A stretch of 64,000 nt of DNA from Bog-756 sp963699085 (GTDB lineage: Bacteria; Actinomycetota; Acidimicrobiia; Acidimicrobiales; RAAP-2). The first letter of the stretch is position 1. Each line of letters starts with the position of its first letter. The position numbers and the translations under genes were made by a program. The notes below the pieces were generated by a model that did not search any database, had not been told where the DNA came from, and worked only from the letters and a program-made list of their open reading frames with translations. Positions 43,627 through 51,711 of the stretch are shown piece after piece. The stretch spans positions 62,001 to 126,000 of the forward strand of contig CAVOTH010000002.1 of assembly GCA_963699085.1 (NCBI GenBank), read 5' to 3'.

Positions 43627-44325
43627 TCACTTATCGGTGGTGTCCAGCTGGCGCGACTCGGGGTTCATGGCGAAGACGATGGTGGTGGCTAGAACGACCG
43701 CCGCTACGACAGCCAGCGGCCATGTTGCGCCGGTGTGGAGGTAGAGGGCGGCGCCGGCTATGGCGCCGCCCAACATGGCGGCCACGGCTGAACTCCTCCG
43801 GGCAAACTTGGGATTGGTACCGCCGGCGAGGGATGAGTCGGCGGCCAATCCCGTCAGCGTCATGGTCAGGACCGTCGTGGTGATGTCCGGCACCGCCAGT
43901 CTTCGGATGGTGGAATTCCGCACGCCCATGGCGAAGGCCAGCACCGCAATGATCGTGTAGCGGGCGGACCCTGAGGTGATGTCGCCTGAATGAAAGGCGG
44001 AGACGACGGCGGCGCCGCCGGCGAACAGTCCCTCGATGGTCATGGCGATCAGCAGCCAGTGCCGACGCGAGGTGACGTGCGACGTCACCCGGCCGGCGGC
44101 GATCGCACCAGCGAGAAACGACCCGAGGGATGCGAGGCTGGCCGGAATCGAAAATCCCGGCGCTCCTGCCACCGCGAACCCGAGGATGACCACGTTGCCC
44201 GTCATGTTGGCGGTGAAGACGTGTCCGAGTCCCAGGTAGCTGACGGCATCGACCATGCCACTCACCACGGTGAGGACAGTCAGCGTGACCAACAGCATCG
44301 TTGGTTGCTCCGTGTTGTTGGCCAT
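43627..44325 (-). CDS. DUF1275 (YoaK-like) membrane protein
   Basis: A 232-residue protein with about six hydrophobic helices. SGMVDAVSYLGLGHVFTANM followed by TGNVVILGFA is the signature of the DUF1275/YoaK family, and AMGVRNSTIRRLAVPDITTT then VLTMTLTGLA is the second conserved block. Function in the family is not established. ATG 44325 follows a gap with no clear ribosome site. It stands alone, convergent with the giant secreted protein. Confidence 0.87.
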   Translation of the reverse strand: MANNTEQPTMLLVTLTVLTVVSGMVDAVSYLGLGHVFTANMTGNVVILGFAVAGAPGFSIPASLASLGSFLAGAIAAGRVTSHVTSRRHWLLIAMTIEGLFAGGAAVVSAFHSGDITSGSARYTIIAVLAFAMGVRNSTIRRLAVPDITTTVLTMTLTGLAADSSLAGGTNPKFARRSSAVAAMLGGAIAGAALYLHTGATWPLAVVAAVVLATTIVFAMNPESRQLDTTDK

Positions 44326-44498
44326 ATCGACCTATCCATGGGCTGGCCGCGACGTGGGACCACCCTCACGGTAGCGAGTCTTCACCGCTGTGAGGGAGAA
44401 CATCCGATGGGAGGATGTTTTGGTGGCGCGCCCGGTCGCGGTGGAGGAGGATGGATATCGGACGTCCACTGGCGTCATGAAGTTCGGAGGACTCCGAC

Positions 44499-44981
44499 AT
44501 GGCTATCGTGCGCAATCCTGATGGCAGCCTCCTGGTACCGGTGCAGCCGGAACGGAAGCACCCGACCGATGACGACGCCGCTTCCGGTGCCGGCACCGGC
44601 GGCGACGCAGAGCTGAGCGACACCGATCCCACGACCCGCCTGCTACACCCGGGTGAGGGCGGCTACGACGAGGCGCTCGCCGAATGGGATCTGGAGCAGA
44701 ATCCGGACCGCGAGCCGGTGGTGTCGACGGCCAGCGGGCGACACGAGGCGATGGCCCTCATCCATGCCCTGGCCAGTGCTCCGGACCTTGCCGTGGCCGC
44801 GGCGGTGGGGCGGCTCGACGACCCTGAGGCGTGCGGTGAGGCACTCCGTCACGTTCTCGTCGGTGGGGTCCACTCGGTCGAGGCGTTTTCAGCGGAGGTG
44901 GCACAGGCCGAAGGTGGTGAGCCGCTTCCCGCCCATGAGACCACCAGGATCATCGGTGAGGTTCTGAAGGTGCTCGACTGA
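44499..44981 (+). CDS. Hypothetical acidic 160-residue protein
   Basis: No family recognised. The start is well supported by GGAGG 7 bases before ATG 44499. The N-terminal 90 residues are hydrophilic and low-complexity (DDDAASGAGTGGDAELSDTD), probably disordered; from about residue 85 a compact helical region follows (ALIHALASAPDLAVAAAVGR, LRHVLVGGVHSVEAFSAEVA). There is no signal peptide, membrane helix or cysteine pair. The codon bias fits a real gene. It is followed by a good terminator hairpin. Confidence 0.6.
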   Translation: MAIVRNPDGSLLVPVQPERKHPTDDDAASGAGTGGDAELSDTDPTTRLLHPGEGGYDEALAEWDLEQNPDREPVVSTASGRHEAMALIHALASAPDLAVAAAVGRLDDPEACGEALRHVLVGGVHSVEAFSAEVAQAEGGEPLPAHETTRIIGEVLKVLD

Positions 44982-45000
44982 TCCCCGTCCGTGGTGCGTA

Positions 45001-45025
45001 GCCGGTGTGCCCGGCCCTCTGGTTT
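45001..45025 (+). terminator. Terminator hairpin with short T run
   Basis: GCCGG (45001-45005), loop TGTGC and CCGGC (45011-45015) are followed by CCTCTGGTTTT, 20 bases past the stop of the 160-residue protein. Confidence 0.5.
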
Positions 45026-45062
45026 TCGGGCGACGAGTGCGCCTGAGGTCGGCGTGGACCGA

Positions 45063-45984
45063 CTAGGAGACAGGTGGGGGAGTCCCCTCGGCGCTGGCGG
45101 TCAGGGCAGGATCCCAGTTGCAGACGTTGCACGCGTGGAGAAACACCGAATGGGCGAACTGGAGGGCGGTCGCACGCGGGTCGGTGCTTTGGCGGACATC
45201 GTTCCAGGGGAGGATGTATTCGCCGAGGTCGCCGTCCCAGCGTGCGGCATCGGGAGAGATCGTGGCTCCGGCGAAACCAGCCGGTGCGGGGTGGGCGTAT
45301 GCGTAGAACGCCGCCTCGGGGGTTTTCCGGTCGCCCGGCCACCAACCGATCGCCACCTCCTGCGCGTCCATCGCATTGCGCATGATGAAATCGTCCGACG
45401 GTGGTTCCGCCGCGACACCGGAGAACAGGCTCACCGCCAGATCGAACGATCCCCACCAGGCATTGACCGGAGTCGAGCGTCCCCGGAAGGGCGCACGGAA
45501 CGTGGCCAGGATGAGTGCGGCCTGGGTGGCGGCGGCAAAGTAGGCGGCGACGGCGTCGGGGTCGTAACGGGCGTGCTCGTCATCGACATCGAGGGCGACG
45601 GTCCAGGGGACCTCTTGGGGAGTGGCGCTGATCTCCACCGGTCCGACCAGGCCCTCGACCGTGGCCAGGATCTCGCCGCGTGACCGAGCCCACCGATCGG
45701 TCGGGGACGAGCGAGACCCGTCCGACACCGCCGTCGCTGGCTTCGACCACCGCCTCGTGGAGCCGCAGGTCGAGGACCACCACGAATGCTCCCGATCCAT
45801 CCGGAGCCGGCAGAGGCGCGGTTTCCCATCCTCTGGGTGTCAGCCGGAGGGCCGCATGTTGAAGCTGTGGCTCGGGAGGCGCCAGTGCCACCGCCAGCTT
45901 GCCGAGCAACTGGGTGTGGCCGTGGAGGGTGTCACAGGTGCTGCCCCACCTGTCGTAGGAGACGGCCGGCCACTCACTGGGCAT
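45063..45984 (-). pseudogene. DUF5996 family protein, one frame break
   Basis: About 306 residues after repair. WPAVSYDRWGSTCDTLHGHT at the start, then VPWTVALDVDDEHARYDPDA, PVNAWWGSFDLAVSLFSG and the C-terminal FYAYAHPAPAGFAG are closely like DUF5996, a family widespread in actinobacteria with no known function. The first frame (from ATG 45984) runs to LVPDRSV near 45690; the continuation ARSRGEILATVEGLVG is in the next frame, reached by a single +1 change. Family members have RSVA at this point, which fixes the break to a few bases. Stop at 45063. Confidence 0.75.
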
Positions 45985-46066
45985 AGGGCGAGGCTAGCAA
46001 CGCAGACCGGTTGGCCGCCGTCGCCGGCGAGGAGCCCGTAGCGCCCCCGACGGACCGAGGAAGCGG

Positions 46067-47026
46067 TCAGCCCACCTTGAGCACGGCGGCGCCGTAGTTG
46101 GAGACCGGCAGCCCCAGAATCGTGTCCTGGTAGCTCACCGCGACCTGTTGCTTGCCCTGCAATCCGGCCGGGACGGTGAATCCCCCGGAGAGCTTCGGCG
46201 GGGTGAGCACCGGCCGGTTGTACACGGCGGGACTCACGGTGATGTCATTGGCCGCCTTCACTGTCTTCTTGCCGTGGCTGAGGGTGACCTTCGTCACCGG
46301 CGGCACCGGTGTTCCACCGCTGAGGAGTGCGGACAGCGACGCCAGGGTGGCGACCCACCAGTAGGTGGTCGCCCCTGATGCGTCGCTCACGCCTACTGTC
46401 TGGCCCGGCGTCGCCGTGGCCGTCGACAACACCATCGTGGGGTTGGGCGGGAACAGGGGATCTCCCTCGTAGGACACCAGGATGCTCCCGGCCGCCACCG
46501 GCGTGAAGCTGGTCAGGTCGATCATCGTCAGCCCGCATCCGATGAGGCCGGCGTTGACCTGGGAGGTCGTCGGTCCGCACACCGCGTTCGGGTCGGGAGC
46601 GTGCGACTTGGGAAGTGTGTAGTTCATGGTGAGCCCGCCGGAGAGGTTTGACACCGGGAAGGTGAGCGCTTGGACATTGATCTCGGGGAGTGAATCCAGG
46701 AGGCTCAGCAGCCCGGAAACGGAGACGATCTGACCGGTGAGGAGCGGCTTGGCCGCGGGGTCGATGGCCAGGAGCAGGCTGGTCTCGAACACCAGGTAGG
46801 GGTGGAGTGGTTTGAGCCCCGAGCAGGCGATCGCCACCTTGTTCCCGTTGGCGGCACCGAGCAGGAGGGGAAAGCTCGATCCGTCGAAGGTGCAACTGGG
46901 CGCAGTCGTCGATGCTGCGGCTGCCGTAGTCGGCACAGCGGCTCCCGTAGCCACAGCCGCCACGGCCGTCGAACCGGTCAGCGCCACCATTGCCAGACAT
47001 ACCCTGCTCAAACGAGAAGTACGCAT
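46067..47026 (-). CDS. Secreted hypothetical protein
   Basis: A 319-residue exported protein. The signal peptide begins MRTSRLSRVCLAMVALTGST and ends near TTAAAA; AAAGGAG stands 4 bases ahead of ATG 47026 (frame open to 47065). The mature part has four cysteines (PSCTFDG, IACSGL, AVCGPT, GCGLTM) suited to two disulfides, and beta-rich sequence with an Ig-like tail (TPGQTVGVSDASGATTYWW). No family recognised, and no anchor is present. Neighbours give no functional clue. Confidence 0.62.
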   Translation of the reverse strand: MRTSRLSRVCLAMVALTGSTAVAAVATGAAVPTTAAAASTTAPSCTFDGSSFPLLLGAANGNKVAIACSGLKPLHPYLVFETSLLLAIDPAAKPLLTGQIVSVSGLLSLLDSLPEINVQALTFPVSNLSGGLTMNYTLPKSHAPDPNAVCGPTTSQVNAGLIGCGLTMIDLTSFTPVAAGSILVSYEGDPLFPPNPTMVLSTATATPGQTVGVSDASGATTYWWVATLASLSALLSGGTPVPPVTKVTLSHGKKTVKAANDITVSPAVYNRPVLTPPKLSGGFTVPAGLQGKQQVAVSYQDTILGLPVSNYGAAVLKVG

Positions 47027-47259
47027 CGTGCTCCTTTTCGGTATCCCACCCATGTAGGCCCACACTCACCGGACGGTGCGCGTGGGTGCCGCAGGACCGA
47101 TGACCTCGAATGGGCGCCAGGCTCTCACATGACAGACAGCTGCGCTCCGCCCGATGGACCGACCCGTTCTGCGACTCACCTCCGCTACCTACCCGAGTCG
47201 GTACCGGATATGCACAGGAAATTCAGAGAACGTTGTGGAACCACTCTCCGTGAGAACGC

Positions 47260-47670
47260 TCAGTCGAGCGCTCGGGCCAGCAGTTCCTGGAGCTCGACCC
47301 GCTGTTCACGGGTGAGCAGGGCCAGGACGTCATCTTCGACGCTCTCGATCCCCTTTTCCGCGTTGTCGAACGCACGCAGGCCCTCTTCGGTGATCTCGAC
47401 CAGGTGCCGGCGGCGATCGGTGGGATCACGACGACGGAGGGCGAACTCCTTCGTCTCGAGCTCATTGAGCAGCAGCACCAGATTGTTGGCATCGATGCAC
47501 AACATCTCGCTGAGCTCCTGCTGGGGCATGGGGCTGTGGTCACGCAGGGTGGCCAGCGTGGCGAACTCCTTGATGCGCATGCCCAGCATCTCATCCGACG
47601 TGCGCCGGTAGATGAGCCGCGACAGCCTGGTGGCCAGGACCGTCACGCCAGGTGTCAGGTTCTTCGACAT
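47260..47670 (-). CDS. MarR-family regulator
   Basis: A 136-residue winged-helix regulator. MRIKEFATLATLRDHSPMPQ, ELSEMLCIDANNLVLLLNEL (recognition helix) and the wing EFALRRRDPTDRRRHLVEIT are diagnostic for MarR. A single cysteine (C in EMLCID) lies in the HTH. ATG 47670 is chosen since the fold starts there; upstream residues to 47727 come from the intergenic operator region. It is divergent from the DHA2 exporter 121 bases away, the classic arrangement in which MarR represses a drug pump and itself until a ligand binds. Confidence 0.87.
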   Translation of the reverse strand: MSKNLTPGVTVLATRLSRLIYRRTSDEMLGMRIKEFATLATLRDHSPMPQQELSEMLCIDANNLVLLLNELETKEFALRRRDPTDRRRHLVEITEEGLRAFDNAEKGIESVEDDVLALLTREQRVELQELLARALD

Positions 47671-47707
47671 CGGGCGCAGTATACCCCGATCGTCACGATG
47701 GCGGCGA

Positions 47708-47749
47708 TTACCATGGTAACTTGACACTCACTAGTTCAATGACTATCTA
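47708..47749. promoter_or_regulatory. Palindrome and promoter between marR-type gene and exporter
   Basis: TTACCATGGTAA (47708-47719) is a perfect 12-base palindrome. It abuts TTGACA (47721-47726), which with a 17-base spacer leads to TATCTA (47744-47749) as a candidate promoter for the plus-strand exporter. An imperfect dyad TAGTTCAATGACTA lies in the spacer. These are plausible MarR sites. Confidence 0.55.
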
Positions 47750-47791
47750 TAGTTAGGGAACCTGCACCCCCCAGACACCGAGGAATCACCA

Positions 47792-49288
47792 ATGCCTTCA
47801 TCACTTCGCGGCGTAGTCCATGAGCAACGCCGCTGGGTAGCCCTGATCGTCGTCTGCTTCGCGATGTTGATGAACACGCTCGACCAGACCATCGTCAATG
47901 TGGCGCTGCCCACCATCCAGCGCGACCTGCACTTCACCCAGGCCTCACTGGCCTGGGTGATCGACGCCTACCTGATCACCTTCGCCGGGGCGCTCCTGCT
48001 GGCCGGCCGGCTCGGGGACCTCATCGGCCGGAAGAAGGTCTTCCTGTGCGGTGTGATGCTGTTCACCGTCGCCTCGGCCGCCTGTGGCGCCGCCGACACC
48101 CAGGCCCTTCTCATCGGGGCCAGGTTCGCCCAGGGGCTGGGGGCCGCACTGTCCTCGTCGGTCATCCTCGCCATCATCATCGCTGACTTCCCCGTGCCCG
48201 CCGAGCGGGCCCGGGCCATGAGCTCCTACATCATCGTGGCTGTCGGCGGCGGATCGCTGGGCCTACTGGTGGGTGGGTACGTGACCCAGGCGCTCAGCTG
48301 GCACTGGATCTTCTTCATCAACATCCCCATCGGCATCGCCACCTGCATCGTCGGGGTGTTCCTCATCGACGAAAACATCGGGTCCGGCATACGGGCGGGA
48401 CTGGACATCGGTGGTGCCGTGCTGAGCACGGCCGGACTGATGTTGGCCGTCTACGCCATCGTCAGCTCGAGCCAGTACGGCTGGCAGTCGTCCCACACCC
48501 TGGAGTTCGGTGCGGCGGCGATCATCATGCTGGCCGCGTTCGTCGTGCTCGAGAGTCGGCTACGGCAGCCGATGATGCCGATGCGGGTGTTGCGATCGCC
48601 GGGCCTGCTGGGCTCGAGCCTGGTCAGAGGACTGATGGTGGTGGGGATGTACAGCACCTTCTTCATCGGGGTCCTCTACTTCCAGCACATACTGGGCTTC
48701 AGCCCGGTACTCACCGGTCTGGCCTTCCTGCCCCAGACGCTCTCGGTGGCCGTCATGTCCTCGGGGGTCACCGCCCGCATCATGCGCCGTTTCGGACCCC
48801 GGTCGACGGCGATCGGAGGCCTGGTCGTCGTCGCCGTAGGACTCACCCTGATGGTCAGTTCCGGCACCGACACGGCCTATTTCCCGCAGATCTTCGCCGC
48901 CGTGCTGCTGATCGGCATGGGGGCCGCCGCCGCCTTCACCCCCCTGTTGACCATCGCCCTGGCCCATGTACCGGCCAAGGACGCGGGCATCGGGTCGGGC
49001 ATCGTCAACGTGTCCCAGCAGGTGTCGGGCGCGCTGTCGGTCGCCGTCCTCGGAGCGGTGTCGGCCAGTCACACCAATTCACTGCTGGCCTCGGGGAGTT
49101 CGGCCATCGACGCTCTGGACGGCGGATACCACCTGGCCTTCATCGTGGCCCTTTCCGCCGTCCTGGTGGCGATCGTCCTCAGCCTGGTCATCCTCAAGCG
49201 ACCCGACGCCTCCCCGGATACCCCGTTGGTCGCCGTCGACGAGTCCTTCGAGGCCGAGTCGGAAACGATGATCGCCGAGATCATGTGA
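47792..49288 (+). CDS. MFS exporter, DHA2 (14-helix) family
   Basis: A 498-residue membrane protein. NTLDQTIVNVALPTIQRDL after helix 1, AGRLGDLIGRKKVF in the first cytoplasmic loop and about 14 hydrophobic spans mark the DHA2 drug:proton antiporter family. GAGGAA stands 7 bases ahead of ATG 47792. The divergent MarR regulator supports a role as an inducible efflux pump. It differs in sequence from the second DHA2 protein in this window (7026-8528) and is not a recent duplicate. The C-terminal tail is acidic and cytoplasmic. Confidence 0.9.
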   Translation: MPSSLRGVVHEQRRWVALIVVCFAMLMNTLDQTIVNVALPTIQRDLHFTQASLAWVIDAYLITFAGALLLAGRLGDLIGRKKVFLCGVMLFTVASAACGAADTQALLIGARFAQGLGAALSSSVILAIIIADFPVPAERARAMSSYIIVAVGGGSLGLLVGGYVTQALSWHWIFFINIPIGIATCIVGVFLIDENIGSGIRAGLDIGGAVLSTAGLMLAVYAIVSSSQYGWQSSHTLEFGAAAIIMLAAFVVLESRLRQPMMPMRVLRSPGLLGSSLVRGLMVVGMYSTFFIGVLYFQHILGFSPVLTGLAFLPQTLSVAVMSSGVTARIMRRFGPRSTAIGGLVVVAVGLTLMVSSGTDTAYFPQIFAAVLLIGMGAAAAFTPLLTIALAHVPAKDAGIGSGIVNVSQQVSGALSVAVLGAVSASHTNSLLASGSSAIDALDGGYHLAFIVALSAVLVAIVLSLVILKRPDASPDTPLVAVDESFEAESETMIAEIM

Positions 49289-49323
49289 GCTCCCGCCCTG
49301 CGGGCCGCGAACGTAAGCGTCGA

Positions 49324-49329
49324 TACAAT
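49324..49329 (+). promoter_or_regulatory. -10 box of the thioesterase-like gene
   Basis: TACAAT lies 29 bases before the GTG at 49359; a GGAGAG ribosome site follows at 49350-49355. No obvious -35 element. Confidence 0.45.
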
Positions 49330-49358
49330 CTGACGCCCGCTTCGATCCTGGAGAGCAC

Positions 49359-50162
49359 GTGACCGACATCTCCCCCGAACTCATCTCTGTGCCAGGTCGG
49401 TTCGGGGTGATCGCCCGGTTCGACGACGGCGAGCTCCGACTCGATCTCGTCCCGACACCCGAGACGCTCCACCTCGGAGTGGTGCGGGCCAGTGTCCTGT
49501 CCTTCGTGATCGACGCGGTGGCCGGGATCACCCTGGATCAGGACCCTTCGATGTGGATGTTCACCTCGGACATGACGGTCCGGATGCGCACCACGCCGGC
49601 ACCCACCCGGATCGAGGCGGTCAACACCATCGTCCGACGGGGCAAGCGATCGGCTACGTGCCAGGTCGAGCTGACCGCTGACGACGGAAGGCCGATCGCC
49701 ACCGGTGCCATCGGTTTCATCAGCGTGACCCGCAAGGAGAGCGATCCTCCGAAGATCCTCCTGCGACCAGAACAGACCCCCAACCTCTTCATCGGGGCCG
49801 GCAGACTGGCCCGGCCGCTGCGTGAGGAGGCCGGCATCGAGGTGATCGACGCGGTCGAAGGGGTCGTCCAGGTCGACGTGACCCCGGCACTCCAGAATCC
49901 GGCAGGGACGTTGCAGGGGGCGATGGTGGCCCTCATCGCCGAAGCGGCGGCGGAGGATCTGGTGACCGCCCGCTTCGGGCAGCCCGGGATCGTGGTCGAC
50001 CTCGATATACGGTATCTGGGCAAGTCCACGGTCGGGCCGGTGCGCACGAGATGCCGACTCCTGGGTGACGGTCCTGACGCACCGGTCGAGGTCGGGCTGG
50101 TCGACCTGTCCACGGACACGCTCATCACACTGGTCTACGCCCGGGTGGCTGTCGTCCCCTGA
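49359..50162 (+). CDS. Double-hotdog acyl-CoA thioesterase-like protein
   Basis: A 267-residue protein with two hotdog domains in tandem. The second carries ALQNPAGTLQGAMVALIAEA, which matches the PaaI-type thioesterase active-site stretch (NPxGTLxGG helix), and LDIRYLGKSTVGPVRTRCRL. The first (VVRASVLSFVIDAVAG, WMFTSDMTVRMRT) looks degenerate. Such proteins hydrolyse acyl-CoA or bind acyl chains. GTG 49359 has GGAGAG 3 bases ahead. It heads the catabolic gene cluster, so release of CoA from a degradation intermediate is likely. Confidence 0.72.
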   Translation: MTDISPELISVPGRFGVIARFDDGELRLDLVPTPETLHLGVVRASVLSFVIDAVAGITLDQDPSMWMFTSDMTVRMRTTPAPTRIEAVNTIVRRGKRSATCQVELTADDGRPIATGAIGFISVTRKESDPPKILLRPEQTPNLFIGAGRLARPLREEAGIEVIDAVEGVVQVDVTPALQNPAGTLQGAMVALIAEAAAEDLVTARFGQPGIVVDLDIRYLGKSTVGPVRTRCRLLGDGPDAPVEVGLVDLSTDTLITLVYARVAVVP

Positions 50163-50266
50163 GAAGTGGCTGGTCGGCTACTTGCCGTTCGCGACGGCGG
50201 TCATGTGATCGACGAGCAGACGGCCCGGAGTGACCGGTCCGACCCGGAACGTCGGCGACGTAGGAC

Positions 50267-50272
50267 TAACTT
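50267..50272 (+). promoter_or_regulatory. Leaderless-type -10 box of the amidohydrolase
   Basis: TAACTT ends 6 bases before ATG 50279, placing the start site on the ATG. There is no Shine-Dalgarno sequence. Confidence 0.4.
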
Positions 50273-50278
50273 GATGCA

Positions 50279-51710
50279 ATGGCCACCTCCGCCGAAGTCC
50301 ACGCCACCCTCGACCATCCGGTCATCGACAGCGACGGTCACATGGCGGAGCATCTGCCGACACTCGCTCCCTACCTCGAGCAGGAGGGGATCTCGCTCGA
50401 GCACCCGGGGTTGAGGAGGCTGATCCCGACCTATGGGGGGATCGACCTCCCCTGGCACGACCAGACGCCCGCACAGCGCACGGCCAACCGGACACCGAGG
50501 GGCCCATGGTGGAGCGCCCCGTCCAAACAGACCATCGACCTGGCCACCGCGCCTCTTCCCCGCCCTCCTCTACGAACGCCTCGACGAGATCGGCATCGAC
50601 TTCGGGGTGGTCTACCCCAGTCTCGGCCTGGTCTTCCTCCATGCCGCCGAAGACGGGTTCCGCCGGGGGGCGTGCCGGGCTCTCAACCGGTGCAACGCCG
50701 AGACGTTCGCACCTCTCGCCGACCGGCTCACCCCGGTGGCCGCCATTCCCATGCACACACCGGAGGAGGCTGTGGCGGAGTTGGACTACGCCGTGGGCCA
50801 GCTCGGGTTCAAAGCAGTACTTTGCGCCGGGTACGTGCAGCGCCCATTCGAGGCGCTGGCCGGCGCCGACCCCGAGATCTCCCGCTATGCGTACTGGCTC
50901 GACCAGTTCGGCCTCGACTCGGCCTACGACTACGACCCGGTGTGGGCCCGGGCCCAGGAACTCGGGGTGTCGATCGCCTTCCACTCCGGCTTCATCGGCA
51001 TGACCCCCTACCGGTCGCCCACCAGCTATGTGTCCAACCACCTGTCGATGTTGGCCGAGGGCCAGCAGGCACTGGCCAAATCGCTCTTCCTCGGTGGGGT
51101 GACCCGGCGGTTCCCGGCCATGAACTTCGCCTTCCTGGAAGGAGGTGTCGCCTGGGCGGCAGCCCTCTACAGCGACATCGTCGGCCACTGGGAGAAGCGC
51201 AACCTGGCCGCCCTGCGGGCCCATCTGGACCCGGCCCTGATCGACCGCGACCTCATCCTCGAGATGTTCGGCCGCTACGCCCCCGACGCCCGTCGACTCC
51301 CGTCGGCCCTGACCCGTCGACCGACCGAGCCCGAGGACATGCTCGACGAGTGGGCGCCGTGCGAGATCGAGCGGGCCGAGGACATCAGAGGCCTGTTCGC
51401 CGAGCGCTTCTGGTTCGGGTGCGAAGCCGACGACCCGATGACGTCGCTGGCCTTCAATACGTCGGTCAACCCGTTCGGCTCCGAGCTGCAGGTGATGCTG
51501 GGGTCCGATATCGCCCACTGGGACCTGCCCGACGTGTCCGAGGTGCTGGAGGAGGCCCACGAGATGGTCGACAACGGATGGATCGACCAGTCCGCCTTCC
51601 GGGACTTCGTGTTCACCAATCCGGCCCGGTTCTATACCGGCACCAATCCCGGCTTCTTCAAGGGGACGGTGGTCGAGTCGGCCATCGACGACCTGCTGGC
51701 GGGGGGCTGA
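50279..51710 (+). pseudogene. Amidohydrolase (ACMSD-like, amidohydrolase-2 family), one frame break
   Basis: About 476 residues after repair. VIDSDGHMAEHLPTLAPYLE at the start is the N-terminal strand of the amidohydrolase-2 family, here with DGH in the position of the usual HxH. AFHSGFIGMTPYRSP supplies the next histidine, and MLGSDIAHWDLPDVSEVLEE the C-terminal metal aspartate. Frame one ends near 50552 (TIDLATA); the remainder (LFPALLYERLDEIGIDFGVV) follows after a +1 change. Members perform decarboxylation or hydrolysis of ring-opened or carboxylated intermediates, many in xenobiotic or steroid degradation. The stop is 1 base before the GTG of the next gene, so they form an operon. Confidence 0.75.
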
Positions 51711-51711
51711 C

